Source of the DNA: JAAFIP01 sp963775085
GTDB taxonomy: Bacteria > Pseudomonadota > Gammaproteobacteria > Burkholderiales > Burkholderiaceae_C
DNA length: 64,000 nucleotides
NCBI GenBank assembly: GCA_963775085.1
Contig: CAVZHO010000009.1
Span: 143,335-207,334 of the forward strand
Direction of reading: 5' to 3'
Positions 41,665 to 50,570 of the stretch are shown in pieces; within the stretch, counting starts at the first letter, position 1; every line of letters starts with the position of its first letter. The notes below the pieces were generated by a model. The model did no database searches. It worked only from the letters and a program-made list of their open reading frames with translations, and had not been told where the DNA came from. The position numbers and the translations under genes were made by a program.

Positions 41665-43536
41665 TTACTGCATTGCCCAGCTCACACCGGCAAACACACT
41701 GCGCGGCGCCTGGCGGTAGCCGTAGATGCTTTCATACGAGGTATTGAGCAGGTTGTCGATGCGGCCAAAGGCCTTGAAGGCTTTGTTGATGGCGTAGCTG
41801 GCGCGCAGGTCCAGCACGGTGTAGCTGGGTAGCGTAACGGCGCTGACACTGAAGTTGTTGGGATCGAAATAGCGGTCTTCCCGCGCGCCGCTGTAACGCA
41901 CATCGCCCCCCAGCGTCCAGGCGCCCAGGTCCTGGCTGATGCCGATATGGGCCAAGGATTTGGCGCGGCGCAGCAGGCGCGCGCCGGTGCCGCTGTCCAC
42001 CGGGTTTTGCGCAGTGGCCCCGGCGTGCACCGAGGTGTGGCCAAAGCGGCCCCGGTAGCTGATCTCCAGGCCGTTGTTGGTGGCGCTGTCGATGTTGGCG
42101 GTGTAGTAGGTAAACGTTGGGTCGGTGCCGATCAAATTACGGTAGCGGTTGCTAAAGTAGACGGCCCGCAGCTCCTGCGTACCCGTGGCGTATTGCAAGC
42201 CCAGCTCGTTGGACTTGAGGCGCTCGGGCTTCAAGTTGGGGTTGCCGCCACCGCCGAAAACGGGGTCGGCCGGGTAATGCAGGTCATTGAAACTGGGCGC
42301 ATTGAAGCCGCTGGAAGTCGAGGCGTTGACGCGCCAGGCATCGTCAATGCGAAAACCATAGCCTGCAAAGTAGGTGGAGGCGCTGCCAAAGTCGCTGTAC
42401 TGGTCGTGGCGCAGATTGAGCTGCACCTGATGGCGCTCCAACTCGGCCAGGTAGCCCAGGCGGGTGCTGTTGAGTTTGCGCGAGTCTCGTGCATACGCGG
42501 TGTCGCTGCCGATGCTTTGCCGGGTGCCCTCATACCCTGCGGTGATGCGCTGCGCGGCATCGAGTTGCCAGTCTGCGCCCAGGTTCAGCCCCTTGCTGCG
42601 GGAGTTGACGAAGTAGGGAAAGGCGGTGACTGAGGCATTGAGCTTGTCTGCGCTGTCCGTCACTGCGGCCTTCAGCGTGAGGTGTTGGCTGGCCTTCAAG
42701 GCGATGTCCCATATCGCCCCACGCTCTTCAAACTTGCTTTCATCCGCCTGGGTGGCCGGGCCGGACTCGCTGTCGTACTGGGTGGTGCCCTGGGCCTGGC
42801 GCAGGCGCACGCCCAGGGTGGCTGGGCCGATGTCTTGCGACACGCCTAGCGACAGGGCGCGGCGCTGGTAGCCGTCCACATCGGGGTTGGACAGCGGGTG
42901 CTTGTTTTGGTCCAAGGCATTCAAGCCTTTGTCTTTCAGCTCTTGCACGGTGGCCGACAGGCGTGTGCCACCTGCGAGCTTGACCGTGCCCGTCGCATCT
43001 AGCTGACGCAGGCCGCGCGCGCCCGCTTGCACCGTCACACCCAGATTGGGCGCACCCGTCGCCTCTTTGGTAAAGATCTGAACCACGCCGCCCAGCGCCG
43101 CACTGCCGTACAACGCCGAGACGTTGCCACGAACTATCTCAATCCGCTGCACATTGGCCAGCGGGATATGCTCCAGCGCGGCAATGCCCGCACTGGCGGT
43201 GTTGATCGCCACACCATCAATCAGCACCAGGGTATGGCGGGAGGCACCGCCGCGCAAAAAGGCGCTGGCCTGGGTGCCCTGCCCTCCGCCCTGTGCGATC
43301 TCCACACCCGTCACCTGGCGTAGCAGCGTGGGCAAATCCGCCGTTTGCGCGCGCTCAATATCGGCACGGGTGATCAAGGTAGTGGCAGGCAGTGCGTCTT
43401 GCACCCGCTGCTCGGTACCGCTGGCGGTGATGACCACCTCTTTGAGCAAAGGCACTGTTTGTGCAGCGCTGGTGGTAGACCACGCGCAGGCATACGCCAG
43501 CGCGGAAAGACGCAGGGTCGTCGAGAAATTTTTCAT
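41665..43536 (-). CDS. btuB: BtuB-like TonB-dependent cobalamin receptor
   Basis: 623 residues from the ATG at 43536. Signal peptide ending TTSAAQ, TonB-box-like VVITASGTEQRV, plug domain (RQVTGVEIAQGGGQG; VRGNVSALYGSAALGGVVQI) and a beta-barrel ending in an aromatic-rich strand (RSVFAGVSWAMQ). It lies directly under a cobalamin riboswitch, which supports B12 as ligand. It starts the btuBCD operon. Confidence 0.93.
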   Translation of the reverse strand: MKNFSTTLRLSALAYACAWSTTSAAQTVPLLKEVVITASGTEQRVQDALPATTLITRADIERAQTADLPTLLRQVTGVEIAQGGGQGTQASAFLRGGASRHTLVLIDGVAINTASAGIAALEHIPLANVQRIEIVRGNVSALYGSAALGGVVQIFTKEATGAPNLGVTVQAGARGLRQLDATGTVKLAGGTRLSATVQELKDKGLNALDQNKHPLSNPDVDGYQRRALSLGVSQDIGPATLGVRLRQAQGTTQYDSESGPATQADESKFEERGAIWDIALKASQHLTLKAAVTDSADKLNASVTAFPYFVNSRSKGLNLGADWQLDAAQRITAGYEGTRQSIGSDTAYARDSRKLNSTRLGYLAELERHQVQLNLRHDQYSDFGSASTYFAGYGFRIDDAWRVNASTSSGFNAPSFNDLHYPADPVFGGGGNPNLKPERLKSNELGLQYATGTQELRAVYFSNRYRNLIGTDPTFTYYTANIDSATNNGLEISYRGRFGHTSVHAGATAQNPVDSGTGARLLRRAKSLAHIGISQDLGAWTLGGDVRYSGAREDRYFDPNNFSVSAVTLPSYTVLDLRASYAINKAFKAFGRIDNLLNTSYESIYGYRQAPRSVFAGVSWAMQ

Positions 43537-43634
43537 GGAAAATAAAACACGTTCAGGAGTGCCCGGTGCCAGCGTCCCCGCTGGTGTGGGCGAATTGGCG
43601 GCACACTGCAAAAGCAAAGCGCACCGCCGCCGTG

Positions 43635-43852
43635 TTGGCCGGTATCCGGGCTGGTGGAGCGACCTTCATCACCTTCCCAAAGTCTGGCTGACTTCAGTGG
43701 TGTGGATGAAAGCGGATTTGCCAGTGCATTCACAGGCAAACCGTCCACTTACCGTTGCGGGGGCAGCGCTGGTTAGGCTCGTCCTTGCAGACTTCCCCCC
43801 CAGCTTCCCGTTGAACTGCGGCGTGTGAACCACACCGCGAGCACCAACCCAG
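43635..43852 (-). promoter_or_regulatory. Cobalamin (AdoCbl) riboswitch
   Basis: On the minus strand the conserved blocks appear in order: GGTGCTCGCGGTGTGG, AACGGGAAGCTGGGG, GCTGCCCCCGCAACGGTAAG, CCACTGAAGTC-type segment, GGGAAGGTGATG and AGCCCGGATACCGGCC. It precedes btuB by about 100 bases and should switch off the operon when B12 is plentiful. Confidence 0.95.
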
Positions 43853-43903
43853 TGATTCTATGCGCACAAGATAGATAAATACTGACAAATAGGTAGCTCC
43901 CTA

Positions 43904-43933
43904 TTGCGTAATGGCAAAAACATCTCCTAGAAT
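43904..43933 (+). promoter_or_regulatory. Possible promoter of the zapB-like gene
   Basis: TTGCGT, 18 bases, TAGAAT, ending 22 bases before the ATG at 43956. Confidence 0.4.
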
Positions 43934-43955
43934 CAAGCACTTACACCCCACACCT

Positions 43956-44186
43956 ATGGCAGATTCTTCCCTGATTGAGCAAGTGACCGAACGCGTGGAG
44001 CGCCTGCTGGTGCGCCACGACGAACTCAACCGCACCAATGCGTTGCTGCTGGGCCAGGTGCAGTCGCTCACGCTGGAGCGTGACTCGCTCAAGTCGCGCC
44101 TGTCTGCTGCCCGCTCGCGCGTGGACGCGCTGCTGGAGCGCCTGCCTGAAGCGGGTAGTCTCGAAGGCCAGAGCGAAGCCACTTAA
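43956..44186 (+). CDS. ZapB-like coiled-coil protein (TIGR02449 type)
   Basis: 76 residues, almost all heptads (LIEQVTERVERLLVRHDELN, then LTLERDSLKSRLSAARSRVD). Small proteins of this kind sit upstream of zapA in betaproteobacteria and are linked to cell division. The ATG at 43956 was chosen because the preceding codons lie in promoter DNA. Confidence 0.8.
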   Translation: MADSSLIEQVTERVERLLVRHDELNRTNALLLGQVQSLTLERDSLKSRLSAARSRVDALLERLPEAGSLEGQSEAT

Positions 44187-44201
44187 ATTTTCACCCATTG
44201 C

Positions 44202-44543
44202 ATGACCATGAAACAACTCGAAGTCCAGATCATGGGCCAAAGCTACCTGCTGGGCGCGCCCGAGGGTGGCGAGCAGCAACTGCTGACCGCCGTCGAACGG
44301 GTCGACACGGCGATGTGCAAGATCCGCGATGCCGGCAAGGTCAAGGCGCGTGACCGCATTGCCGTGCTGGCCGCGCTGAACCTGGCGTTTGAGACTGACC
44401 GGCTCACCTTGGCCTCCGCCGCATCCAGCAGCCAGGTGGCGACTACCGCGCTGCCCCACGCCGGTGACGATACCGACCCCCAGCTGGCCGCCTTGATCGC
44501 AAAACTTGACAACGCCCTAGGCAGCGACGGCCACTTGCTTTAA
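44202..44543 (+). CDS. zapA: Cell division protein ZapA
   Basis: 113 residues: KQLEVQIMGQSYLLGAPEGG, then a central AARDRIAVLAALNLAFE-type helix, typical of ZapA, which bundles FtsZ filaments. It lies 15 bases after the zapB-like gene and just before the 6S RNA gene, the conserved order. Confidence 0.93.
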   Translation: MTMKQLEVQIMGQSYLLGAPEGGEQQLLTAVERVDTAMCKIRDAGKVKARDRIAVLAALNLAFETDRLTLASAASSSQVATTALPHAGDDTDPQLAALIAKLDNALGSDGHLL

Positions 44544-44550
44544 AATCGCG

Positions 44551-44730
44551 TTGTCTGCGGCCGTCGCCGGGCTTTATATTCCTTGTACCAATGCTCTTAG
44601 AGCAAGGGTTAGGAACATTGCAACACAAGCGTGATCGTCTCGCGTTAGATGAACCCAATGTGCTGCTGCCCTTTCCCACCTGAACCATGGTTCAGGATGC
44701 CGGCTCGGCCACATCAGCCGCAGACACCTT
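44551..44730 (+). ncRNA. ssrS: 6S RNA
   Basis: A stretch of about 180 bases right after zapA whose ends pair: TTGTCTGCGGCC near 44551 with GGCC...GCCGCAGACA near 44707-44726. An internal bulged stem mimics an open promoter, as in 6S RNAs that bind sigma70 RNA polymerase. A TAAAAT -10 box lies at 44541-44546. Location and pairing give the assignment. Confidence 0.82.
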
Positions 44731-44794
44731 TCCCCCTCCACGCCCGCCCTTTTTGCACTGCGTTTGCTGGCTGCAAAACAACAATAAATACGCC

Positions 44795-45613
44795 ATGACG
44801 CTTGAACCGCTGCTGATCATCGAACTCCTTCTCATGGGCATGACCAGCGGCTTCTTGGCTGGCCTCTTGGGCATTGGCGGGGGCATGATCATGGTGCCCT
44901 TTATCACCCTGATCATGTCGGCGCGCGGTGTCTCGCCCGACCTGAGCGTGAAGATGGCGATTGCCACCTCGATGGCAGCCATCGTGTTTACCTCGATCTC
45001 CAGTGTGCGCGCCCACCATCAACGCGGCGCGGTGCGCTGGGACATTGTCAAGGGCCTGGCCCCCGGCATCGTGCTGGGCGCGGCGATTGCCAGCCTGGGT
45101 GTGTTCTCACTGCTCCAGGGTGCGTGGTTGGCGATTTTCTTTGGCCTGTTTGTCAGCTTCTCGGCCACGCAGATGTTTCTGGACAAAGGCAAACCGCCAC
45201 CGACACGGCAAATGCCCACCGGCCTGGCCAAGGTAGCCTCGGGTGGCTTTATCGGCTTTATGTCGGGCCTGGTGGGCGCAGGGGGCGCGTTCATCAGCGT
45301 GCCATTGATGACGGCCTGCAACGTGGCCATCCACAACGCGGTAGCCACGTCAGCAGCCCTGGGCTTTCCGATTGCCTTGGCCAATGCGCTGGGCTATGTG
45401 GTCAGCGGCTGGGGCATCCCCGGCCTGCCGGTAGGCGCACTGGGCTATATCTGGCTGCCCGCCCTCTTGCTGATTGCCATGGCCAGTGTGTTCACCGCGC
45501 CGCTGGGAGCCAAGGTAGCCCACGCCATGAACATCAAACGCCTCAAACGCATCTTTGCCTGCGTGCTGTACCTGCTGGCGGCGTATATGTTCTACAAGGG
45601 TTTCAGCGGGTAG
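44795..45613 (+). CDS. TSUP (TauE/SafE) family membrane permease
   Basis: 272 residues with about eight hydrophobic segments, including the family repeat LLGIGGGMIMVPFI and GLVGAGGAFISVPLM. TSUP proteins export or import small sulfur- or carbon-containing anions; the substrate is not evident. The ATG at 44795 was chosen because longer frames would run into the 6S RNA. Its 3' end overlaps the convergent greB by 22 bases. Confidence 0.88.
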   Translation: MTLEPLLIIELLLMGMTSGFLAGLLGIGGGMIMVPFITLIMSARGVSPDLSVKMAIATSMAAIVFTSISSVRAHHQRGAVRWDIVKGLAPGIVLGAAIASLGVFSLLQGAWLAIFFGLFVSFSATQMFLDKGKPPPTRQMPTGLAKVASGGFIGFMSGLVGAGGAFISVPLMTACNVAIHNAVATSAALGFPIALANALGYVVSGWGIPGLPVGALGYIWLPALLLIAMASVFTAPLGAKVAHAMNIKRLKRIFACVLYLLAAYMFYKGFSG

Positions 45614-46152
45614 GTAATCTGCAGCACCTCCAGCAACTGCGCCCCTTGCGGTGTCACCAAGCGCACCTCGTCCCCCACGGTACTCCTGAGCAAGGCGCGG
45701 GCAATCGGCGATATCCAACTGACCTGTTGCAAGCTGCTGTCGGCTTCGTCGATGCCCAGAATCGTGACCGTGCGCTGTGCACCCGCCGGGTCTGCATAGG
45801 TGACGGTGGCGCCAAAAAACACCTGCGCTTGGCCATGGTGCACCGACGGGTCGCTGATCTCGGCGATCTCCATCCGCTGGGTCAAAAAGCGGATGCGCCG
45901 GTCAATCTCGCGCAGGCGTTTTTTGCCATACAGGTAGTCGCCATTTTCACTGCGGTCGCCGTTTTTAGCCGCCCAATGCACAGACTCCACAATTTTCGGG
46001 CGCTCGTGGTCCATCAGCTCCAACAGCTCGCTGCGCAGGCGGGCATAGCCCTGGGGCGTGATGTAGTTTTTGCCACCCGGCGGTAACGGGGGCAGCCCGA
46101 TGTCATCGTCGTCGCTGTCTGCGTCTGACTCTTTGGTAAATGCTTTGCTCAT
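45592..46152 (-). CDS. greB: Transcript cleavage factor GreB
   Basis: 186 residues. An acidic N-terminal extension (DADSDDDDIG) precedes the Gre coiled coil (GYARLRSELLELMDHERPKI, then SENGDYLYGKKRLREIDRRI) and the C-terminal FKBP-like domain (WISPIARALL). It rescues backtracked RNA polymerase. The ATG at 46152 gives the family N-terminus. Confidence 0.93.
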   Translation of the reverse strand: MSKAFTKESDADSDDDDIGLPPLPPGGKNYITPQGYARLRSELLELMDHERPKIVESVHWAAKNGDRSENGDYLYGKKRLREIDRRIRFLTQRMEIAEISDPSVHHGQAQVFFGATVTYADPAGAQRTVTILGIDEADSSLQQVSWISPIARALLRSTVGDEVRLVTPQGAQLLEVLQITYPLKPL

Positions 46153-46177
46153 GGCCTGCTCCCTGTGCCTCGCCGTG

Positions 46178-46867
46178 CTATGCGCCAGCCAGGAATATAC
46201 CCCCCAGCCGCCCCGCCACCAAGCGCAGTACCCGGTCTGCCCGGTCGGCCAGGATGTGGTTTTGCTCGGCCACCAGCATCGGCATGCCTTGGGCTTTGAG
46301 GGCCAACAGGGCATCGCGCAGGTGCTCTACCAGCACCGGGGCGATGCCCTCGCAGGGCTCGTCCAGCAGCAAGAGGCTGGGCCCGGTCATCAGGGTGCGG
46401 GCGATGGAGAGCATTTGCTGCTCGCCGCCGCTCATATGGGCGGCGGGGCGGGTGAGCATGGTTTTGAGGGCGGGGAAAAGGTCGAGCGCCCTGCCCTCGC
46501 GCACGGCGCGCTCTGCCGGGCTGGCTTGGCAGGCGATGTGCAAGTTCTCGCGCACGCTCAGGGCGGCAAACAGGCGGCGGTCTTCGGGCACGTAGCCCAG
46601 GCCCAGGCGGGCGCGCTGGTGGCTGGGCAGGTTGACGCGGGGGGTTTGCAGGACGGTTTGCACACTATTATTTTCATAGCTGCAATTGACCGTACAACGT
46701 GGACCTGCCGCCATAATGGCTTGCAAGAGCGTGGATTTACCGGCGCCGTTCAAGCCTTGCAGCACCACCAGCTCGCCGCTGCCGACGTGCAGCGACACCT
46801 CAAACAGCGCCTGCGCCGGACCCCACCAGGCGGACAGGTTTTGTACGCTGAGCATGGAGCTAGCCAT
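46178..46867 (-). CDS. livF: Branched-chain amino acid-type ABC transporter ATPase LivF
   Basis: 229 residues: Walker A LNGAGKST, signature MSGGEQQMLSIAR, Walker B LLLLDEPCEG. The start overlaps the livG stop. After Walker A, residues AAGPRCTVNCSYENNSV are encoded by a diverged short repeat and lengthen the helical region. Substrate could be an amino acid or urea. Confidence 0.87.
   Translation of the reverse strand: MASSMLSVQNLSAWWGPAQALFEVSLHVGSGELVVLQGLNGAGKSTLLQAIMAAGPRCTVNCSYENNSVQTVLQTPRVNLPSHQRARLGLGYVPEDRRLFAALSVRENLHIACQASPAERAVREGRALDLFPALKTMLTRPAAHMSGGEQQMLSIARTLMTGPSLLLLDEPCEGIAPVLVEHLRDALLALKAQGMPMLVAEQNHILADRADRVLRLVAGRLGGIFLAGA
46664..46710 (-). repeat. Short repeat inside livF (diverged)
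   Basis: TTTTCATAGCTGCAATTGACC and GTGGACCTGCC keep the SR layout (AGCTGC, spacer, GTGGAC). Confidence 0.55.
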
Positions 46868-47621
46868 GAAGGGCACTTCCCAGATAGCGCAGCCGCACCG
46901 TCGGGTCGAGGGCGATTTGCGCTGGCGTGCCCTGCGCGGCGATCTGGCCGTCGATCAGCACCAGCACGCCGTCGGCTACGCCAAAGACGGCGTCCATATT
47001 GTGTTCGGTGTACAGCACGGCCAACGGATCGGTGGTGCGGCGCGTCAGGCCTTTGACCAAAGTCATCAGCTCATGCCGCTCGGTTTCGGCCAGGCCTGCG
47101 GCGGGCTCGTCCAGCAGCAGCAGCTTGGGGTGTGCGGCCAAGGCAATGCCCAGCTCCAGGCGCTTTTTTAAACCGTAGGGCAAGAGCAGCGCCTGGGTGT
47201 GGGCCACAGCCTCCAGGCCGAGTTGGGCGAGCAGCGCTGTGCAACTGGCCACCGACTGGTTTTTAAGCAGGAAAAACCCCGCTAGCCCTTGATCTGTGGA
47301 CGTAGCCAGCTGCAAATTTTGTAGCACCGTCAGAGCCTCAAACACCTGCGCCACCTGGAAGGTGCGGCCGATGCCCAGGCGGCTCAGGGCGGCAGCGCTG
47401 TAGCCAGTGACCTCTTGCAAGTGCCCCGGCTCGCCCCACTCTACGCGACCCGCATCGGGCACTTGCTGCCCGGCCAGCGCGGCAAAACAGGTGGACTTGC
47501 CTGCACCGTTGGGGCCGATGAGGGCCACGCATTCGCCACTGCGGATATCAAAGCCCACGCCGTTCAGCGCCTTCACGCCACCAAAGTACTTCTTTACATC
47601 CCTGACTTGCAGCAGGCTCAT
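46860..47621 (-). CDS. livG: Branched-chain amino acid-type ABC transporter ATPase LivG
   Basis: 253 residues: Walker A GPNGAGKST, LivG-type signature LPYGLKKRLELGIALA, Walker B LLLLDEPAAGL and the C-terminal LRYLGSALHG. The segment LQLATSTDQGLAG overlaps a diverged short repeat at 47284-47325. It overlaps the permease gene by 4 bases. Confidence 0.9.
   Translation of the reverse strand: MSLLQVRDVKKYFGGVKALNGVGFDIRSGECVALIGPNGAGKSTCFAALAGQQVPDAGRVEWGEPGHLQEVTGYSAAALSRLGIGRTFQVAQVFEALTVLQNLQLATSTDQGLAGFFLLKNQSVASCTALLAQLGLEAVAHTQALLLPYGLKKRLELGIALAAHPKLLLLDEPAAGLAETERHELMTLVKGLTRRTTDPLAVLYTEHNMDAVFGVADGVLVLIDGQIAAQGTPAQIALDPTVRLRYLGSALHG
47284..47325 (+). repeat. Short repeat inside livG (diverged)
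   Basis: CTGTGGACGTAGCCAGCTGC then AAATTTTGTAGC match the SR core with several changes. Confidence 0.5.
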
Positions 47622-49534
47622 GGTTTACCTGCCTTATTGGCCTGTAGTCCATGCATTGTGGACGTAAGCAGCTCTTCTTTTGGTAGCATAGCGGAGGACG
47701 ATTTACGTTGCCACTGATGCAGCAAGCCACCCAAACCGGACGGTGCCAGCACCATCAACAACATCACCAGCAGGCCTAAAGCGCCGCGCCAATAGGTAAA
47801 GCTGCGGCCCAGTTCGGCCTGCACGGCTGTGAGCAACACGCTGCCGGCCAGCGCGCCCCACACCCAGTGCACGCCGCCGATCAGCACCACCAGCAGCGCG
47901 TCGACCGAGGTGCCCACGCTGGCCGCGGACGGAAACACCGCGCCCTTGTGCGCGGCAAACAGGCCACCCGCCAGGCCCGCCAGCACGGCGCTCTCGACAA
48001 ACACCCTATAACGCAGCCAGCCCACCCGCAGGCCGCTGGCCGCAGCACGCTCGGGCGCATCGCGCGCGGCCTGCAGCGCCGCGCCAAAGCGGGTTTGGCT
48101 GGTGGTGCCCAGCACAGCCACCGACAGCAGGGCCAGAAACACCAGCAGCGCGTAAAACAGGCTGCGCGTGTCGTCAGTCACCAGGCCGAGGCCAATCACA
48201 CCGTTGTCACCCCCCGCCAGCTCCACCCACTGCGTGGCCGTGGCCCACACCACCTGCGCCAATGCGAGCGAGAGCATAGCCAAATACACGCCAGCGCTGC
48301 GCACCACCAGCGCACCAAAGGCGGCGGCCACCGCGCCTGCCGCCGCGCAACCCACCGCCAGCGCGCCGGGCAAACTAAAGGCCCAGGCCATGTGCGAGAG
48401 CGCCGCGCCATACGCGCCCAATGCAAAAAACGCCGCATGGCCAAAGCTGACCAGTCCGCCCAGGCCCATCATGGTTTGCAGGCTGATACCAAAAATCGCC
48501 AATATCAAGGCATCTGCGGCCAGGCTGCGCCAATAATCACCGCCCAGCCATGCGCCGATGGCCGCCGCAAGTACTATCAAAATAAGAGCTACCAATGACC
48601 ACCCGACAGGGACTATGACAAACTTTTGTGCCATTTCTTTAGGCCCGGCATCCAGCTTGGAACCCAGCAGACCTTGCGGCCGCACGGCCAGCACTACCGC
48701 CATGGTCATGAACACAATCACCAGCGTGGCCTGCGGAAACAGGCTCACGCCAAAAGCGTGGATCATGCCAATCAAGAGCGCCGCCAGAAACGCGCCGCCA
48801 ATGCTGCCCAGCCCGCCGGTCACCACCACCACAAAGGTTTCCACCACCACGTTCACATCCATTTGCAGGTTGGCCGGCTCCGACGGCAGGCGCAGCGCCC
48901 CGCCCAGCCCGGCCAGCGCCGTGCCCAGCACGACAGCGCCCAGCATCAGGGGCGCGGGGTTGATGCCCAAGGCCGCCAACATCGTGCGGTCCGCCGTGGC
49001 TGCGCGCAGGCGTTGGCCCCAAGTGGTCTTGGTCAGCAGCAGGTGCAGCCCCAACCACACCAGCGGCCCCAACACGATGGTGACGATATGCCAGACCGGG
49101 AAAAATTCACCCCACAACTCCACCGAACCCTTCAGGCCCGGAAAACGCGGTGCAAACACCTCGTCCGGCCCAAAGCCCCAGCGCATCGCGTCCTGCATAA
49201 ACAGCGTCAGGCCAAAGGTGGCCACCAGCTGGTACAGCTCGGGCGCACCCACCATCCTTCTCAGCAATACAAATTCAGCCACAGCGCCCACCAATCCGGC
49301 GCAAGCAGCTCCGATAAGCATAGCAGCCGCATAGCCCCAGGCACTCTCACCCCAGGCGGGCAGCCACAGCGTAACGATATGCGCCGACAGCATCGCCCCC
49401 AACATATAAAAGCTGCCATGCGCAAAATTGACAATCCGCGTCACGCCAAAAATCAGCGTCAACCCCGCCGCCATGAGGAACAGCGTGGTGGCGTGCGACA
49501 GGCCGTTGAAGAGTTGGATGGCGAGGAAACTCAT
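47618..49534 (-). CDS. Fused LivH-LivM permease
   Basis: 638 residues from the ATG at 49534. The first half is LivH (LTLIFGVTRIVNFAHGSFYM; GGLGSIGGAFLAALLIG), the second LivM (LGGLVSFGHAAFFALGAYG; YLAMLSLALAQVVWA). LivH and LivM are normally separate proteins; the joined form exists in some lineages. The joint (GPKEMAQKFVIVPVGWSLVA) coincides with a short-repeat-like segment, and the C-terminal 25 residues are encoded by another. No livK binding-protein gene is next to it; a higBA module lies upstream instead. Confidence 0.88.
   Translation of the reverse strand: MSFLAIQLFNGLSHATTLFLMAAGLTLIFGVTRIVNFAHGSFYMLGAMLSAHIVTLWLPAWGESAWGYAAAMLIGAACAGLVGAVAEFVLLRRMVGAPELYQLVATFGLTLFMQDAMRWGFGPDEVFAPRFPGLKGSVELWGEFFPVWHIVTIVLGPLVWLGLHLLLTKTTWGQRLRAATADRTMLAALGINPAPLMLGAVVLGTALAGLGGALRLPSEPANLQMDVNVVVETFVVVVTGGLGSIGGAFLAALLIGMIHAFGVSLFPQATLVIVFMTMAVVLAVRPQGLLGSKLDAGPKEMAQKFVIVPVGWSLVALILIVLAAAIGAWLGGDYWRSLAADALILAIFGISLQTMMGLGGLVSFGHAAFFALGAYGAALSHMAWAFSLPGALAVGCAAAGAVAAAFGALVVRSAGVYLAMLSLALAQVVWATATQWVELAGGDNGVIGLGLVTDDTRSLFYALLVFLALLSVAVLGTTSQTRFGAALQAARDAPERAAASGLRVGWLRYRVFVESAVLAGLAGGLFAAHKGAVFPSAASVGTSVDALLVVLIGGVHWVWGALAGSVLLTAVQAELGRSFTYWRGALGLLVMLLMVLAPSGLGGLLHQWQRKSSSAMLPKEELLTSTMHGLQANKAGKP
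47640..47690 (+). repeat. Short repeat at the livHM 3' end
   Basis: GCCTGTAGTCCATGCATTGT then GACGTAAGCAGCTC. It encodes the C-terminal ELLTSTMHGLQAN of the permease. Confidence 0.85.
48560..48612 (-). repeat. Short-repeat-like segment at the LivH-LivM joint
   Basis: On the minus strand TAGTCCCTGTCGGGTGG then AGCTCTTATTTTGATAGTAC. It encodes VIVPVGWSLVALILIVL. Confidence 0.6.
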
Positions 49535-49550
49535 GCGTCTGCGATGCAAT

Positions 49551-49928
49551 TCAATACGCTTGGATCAGCACTTCAGCCGGAATCAACAGCTTGTCATGCA
49601 AAGCGCGTACATGCTCTAAAGAAAGGCGGCGTTTTTTTCGCAGAATGTCGTGCACGCGCTGGCGTGAGCCCAGCACCAGTTGCAAGTCTGCGGGCGACAG
49701 GCCCCGCTGCTCAATGGCAAATTCAATCGCGGCCACCGGGTCGGGCGATTTGACGGTGAAATGCTCGGCCTCATACCGCTCCACCATCATCATCAGCACC
49801 TCAAACTCGGCCTCCAGCGCAGAGCCCGCAGCGGGCGGATGGTCGAAGAAAGCGGACAACTTTTTAAGCGCCCGGTGGTACGTTGCATCGGTTTTTAGCA
49901 GCTCAATCTCAACGGTTTGCTTAGTCAT
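49551..49928 (-). CDS. higA: HigA-type antitoxin
   Basis: 125 residues from the ATG at 49928. The HTH is in QRGLSPADLQLVLGSRQRVH, followed by DILRKKRRLSLEHVRALHDK, typical of HigA. It overlaps higB by 8 bases. The pair lies immediately upstream of the liv permease, where a livK gene might be expected. Confidence 0.88.
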   Translation of the reverse strand: MTKQTVEIELLKTDATYHRALKKLSAFFDHPPAAGSALEAEFEVLMMMVERYEAEHFTVKSPDPVAAIEFAIEQRGLSPADLQLVLGSRQRVHDILRKKRRLSLEHVRALHDKLLIPAEVLIQAY

Positions 49929-50238
49929 GGTGCACTCCTGTGTGGTCAACTTTGGCGGCGTTAATGCGATCATATTCAGCATGGGTGCCAAAAAACTTGA
50001 TGTAGCCGGCCTGAAATTTGTAATTCATGGACACGACCAATCTGTACCCGCCCCCGGCTATATCAAACACTACACGGTTATTGGCGACGATCGAAGCCTT
50101 GGGAAACTGCGCCTTAAGATGCTCGGGCGTAGGCCATACGGCCCTGGTCGCCTCTGCGTACCAAGCGCGCAAGCTCTCTCGGGCTGGGGCATATTTACCT
50201 GCGTAGAACTCTACCGCGCTCTTGTTAAAAATCCGCAT
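49921..50238 (-). CDS. higB: HigB-type mRNA interferase toxin
   Basis: 105 residues: MRIFNKSAVEFYAGKYAPAR, ASIVANNRVVFDIAGGGYRL and YIKFFGTHAEYDRINA form the HigB signature. It differs strongly from the higB at 34624, so it is an independent module. Confidence 0.9.
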   Translation of the reverse strand: MRIFNKSAVEFYAGKYAPARESLRAWYAEATRAVWPTPEHLKAQFPKASIVANNRVVFDIAGGGYRLVVSMNYKFQAGYIKFFGTHAEYDRINAAKVDHTGVHHD

Positions 50239-50338
50239 GCCCCATTATGTCACCAATTTGGCTACATCACGCCCAAAAATCGCGGATGACCTCACGATTT
50301 GATACCATAGAATAAATGCGCAAGATGGAGAATGCCCT

Positions 50339-50566
50339 ATGCACACCGCCGAACTGATTTCCCTGCCATTGCCTCAGCGGTTGCACGCCATGGAGTTGTT
50401 ATGGAACTCGCTGACCCACAGCGATGGCACACAACCCATTGCCCCTGACTGGCATAAAAAAGTGGTTCTCGCCCGTGTGAAAAAACTGCGCTCCGGGGAA
50501 ACCACCCGTAGCTTGGAACAAACCAAACTCAGTATTCACAAACGCATCAAGCTCGCGCAACGTTAG
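50339..50566 (+). CDS. Addiction module antitoxin component (TIGR02574 type)
   Basis: 75 residues: LISLPLPQRLHAMELLWNSL and DWHKKVVLARVKKLRSGE match the short antitoxins that pair with RelE/ParE toxins. The expected toxin gene follows at 50571 but is internally deleted, so the antitoxin is now an orphan. Confidence 0.75.
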   Translation: MHTAELISLPLPQRLHAMELLWNSLTHSDGTQPIAPDWHKKVVLARVKKLRSGETTRSLEQTKLSIHKRIKLAQR

Positions 50567-50570
50567 CCCC

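Noticed and set aside
44687..44794. Longer N-terminus of the TSUP permease
   Set aside because: It would overlap the 6S RNA and add a hydrophilic Pro-rich stretch before the first membrane segment.
48626..49753. Plus-strand ORFs of 240-375 codons over the liv region
   Set aside because: They are rich in His, Gln and Arg, lack recognisable motifs and are antisense to livHM.
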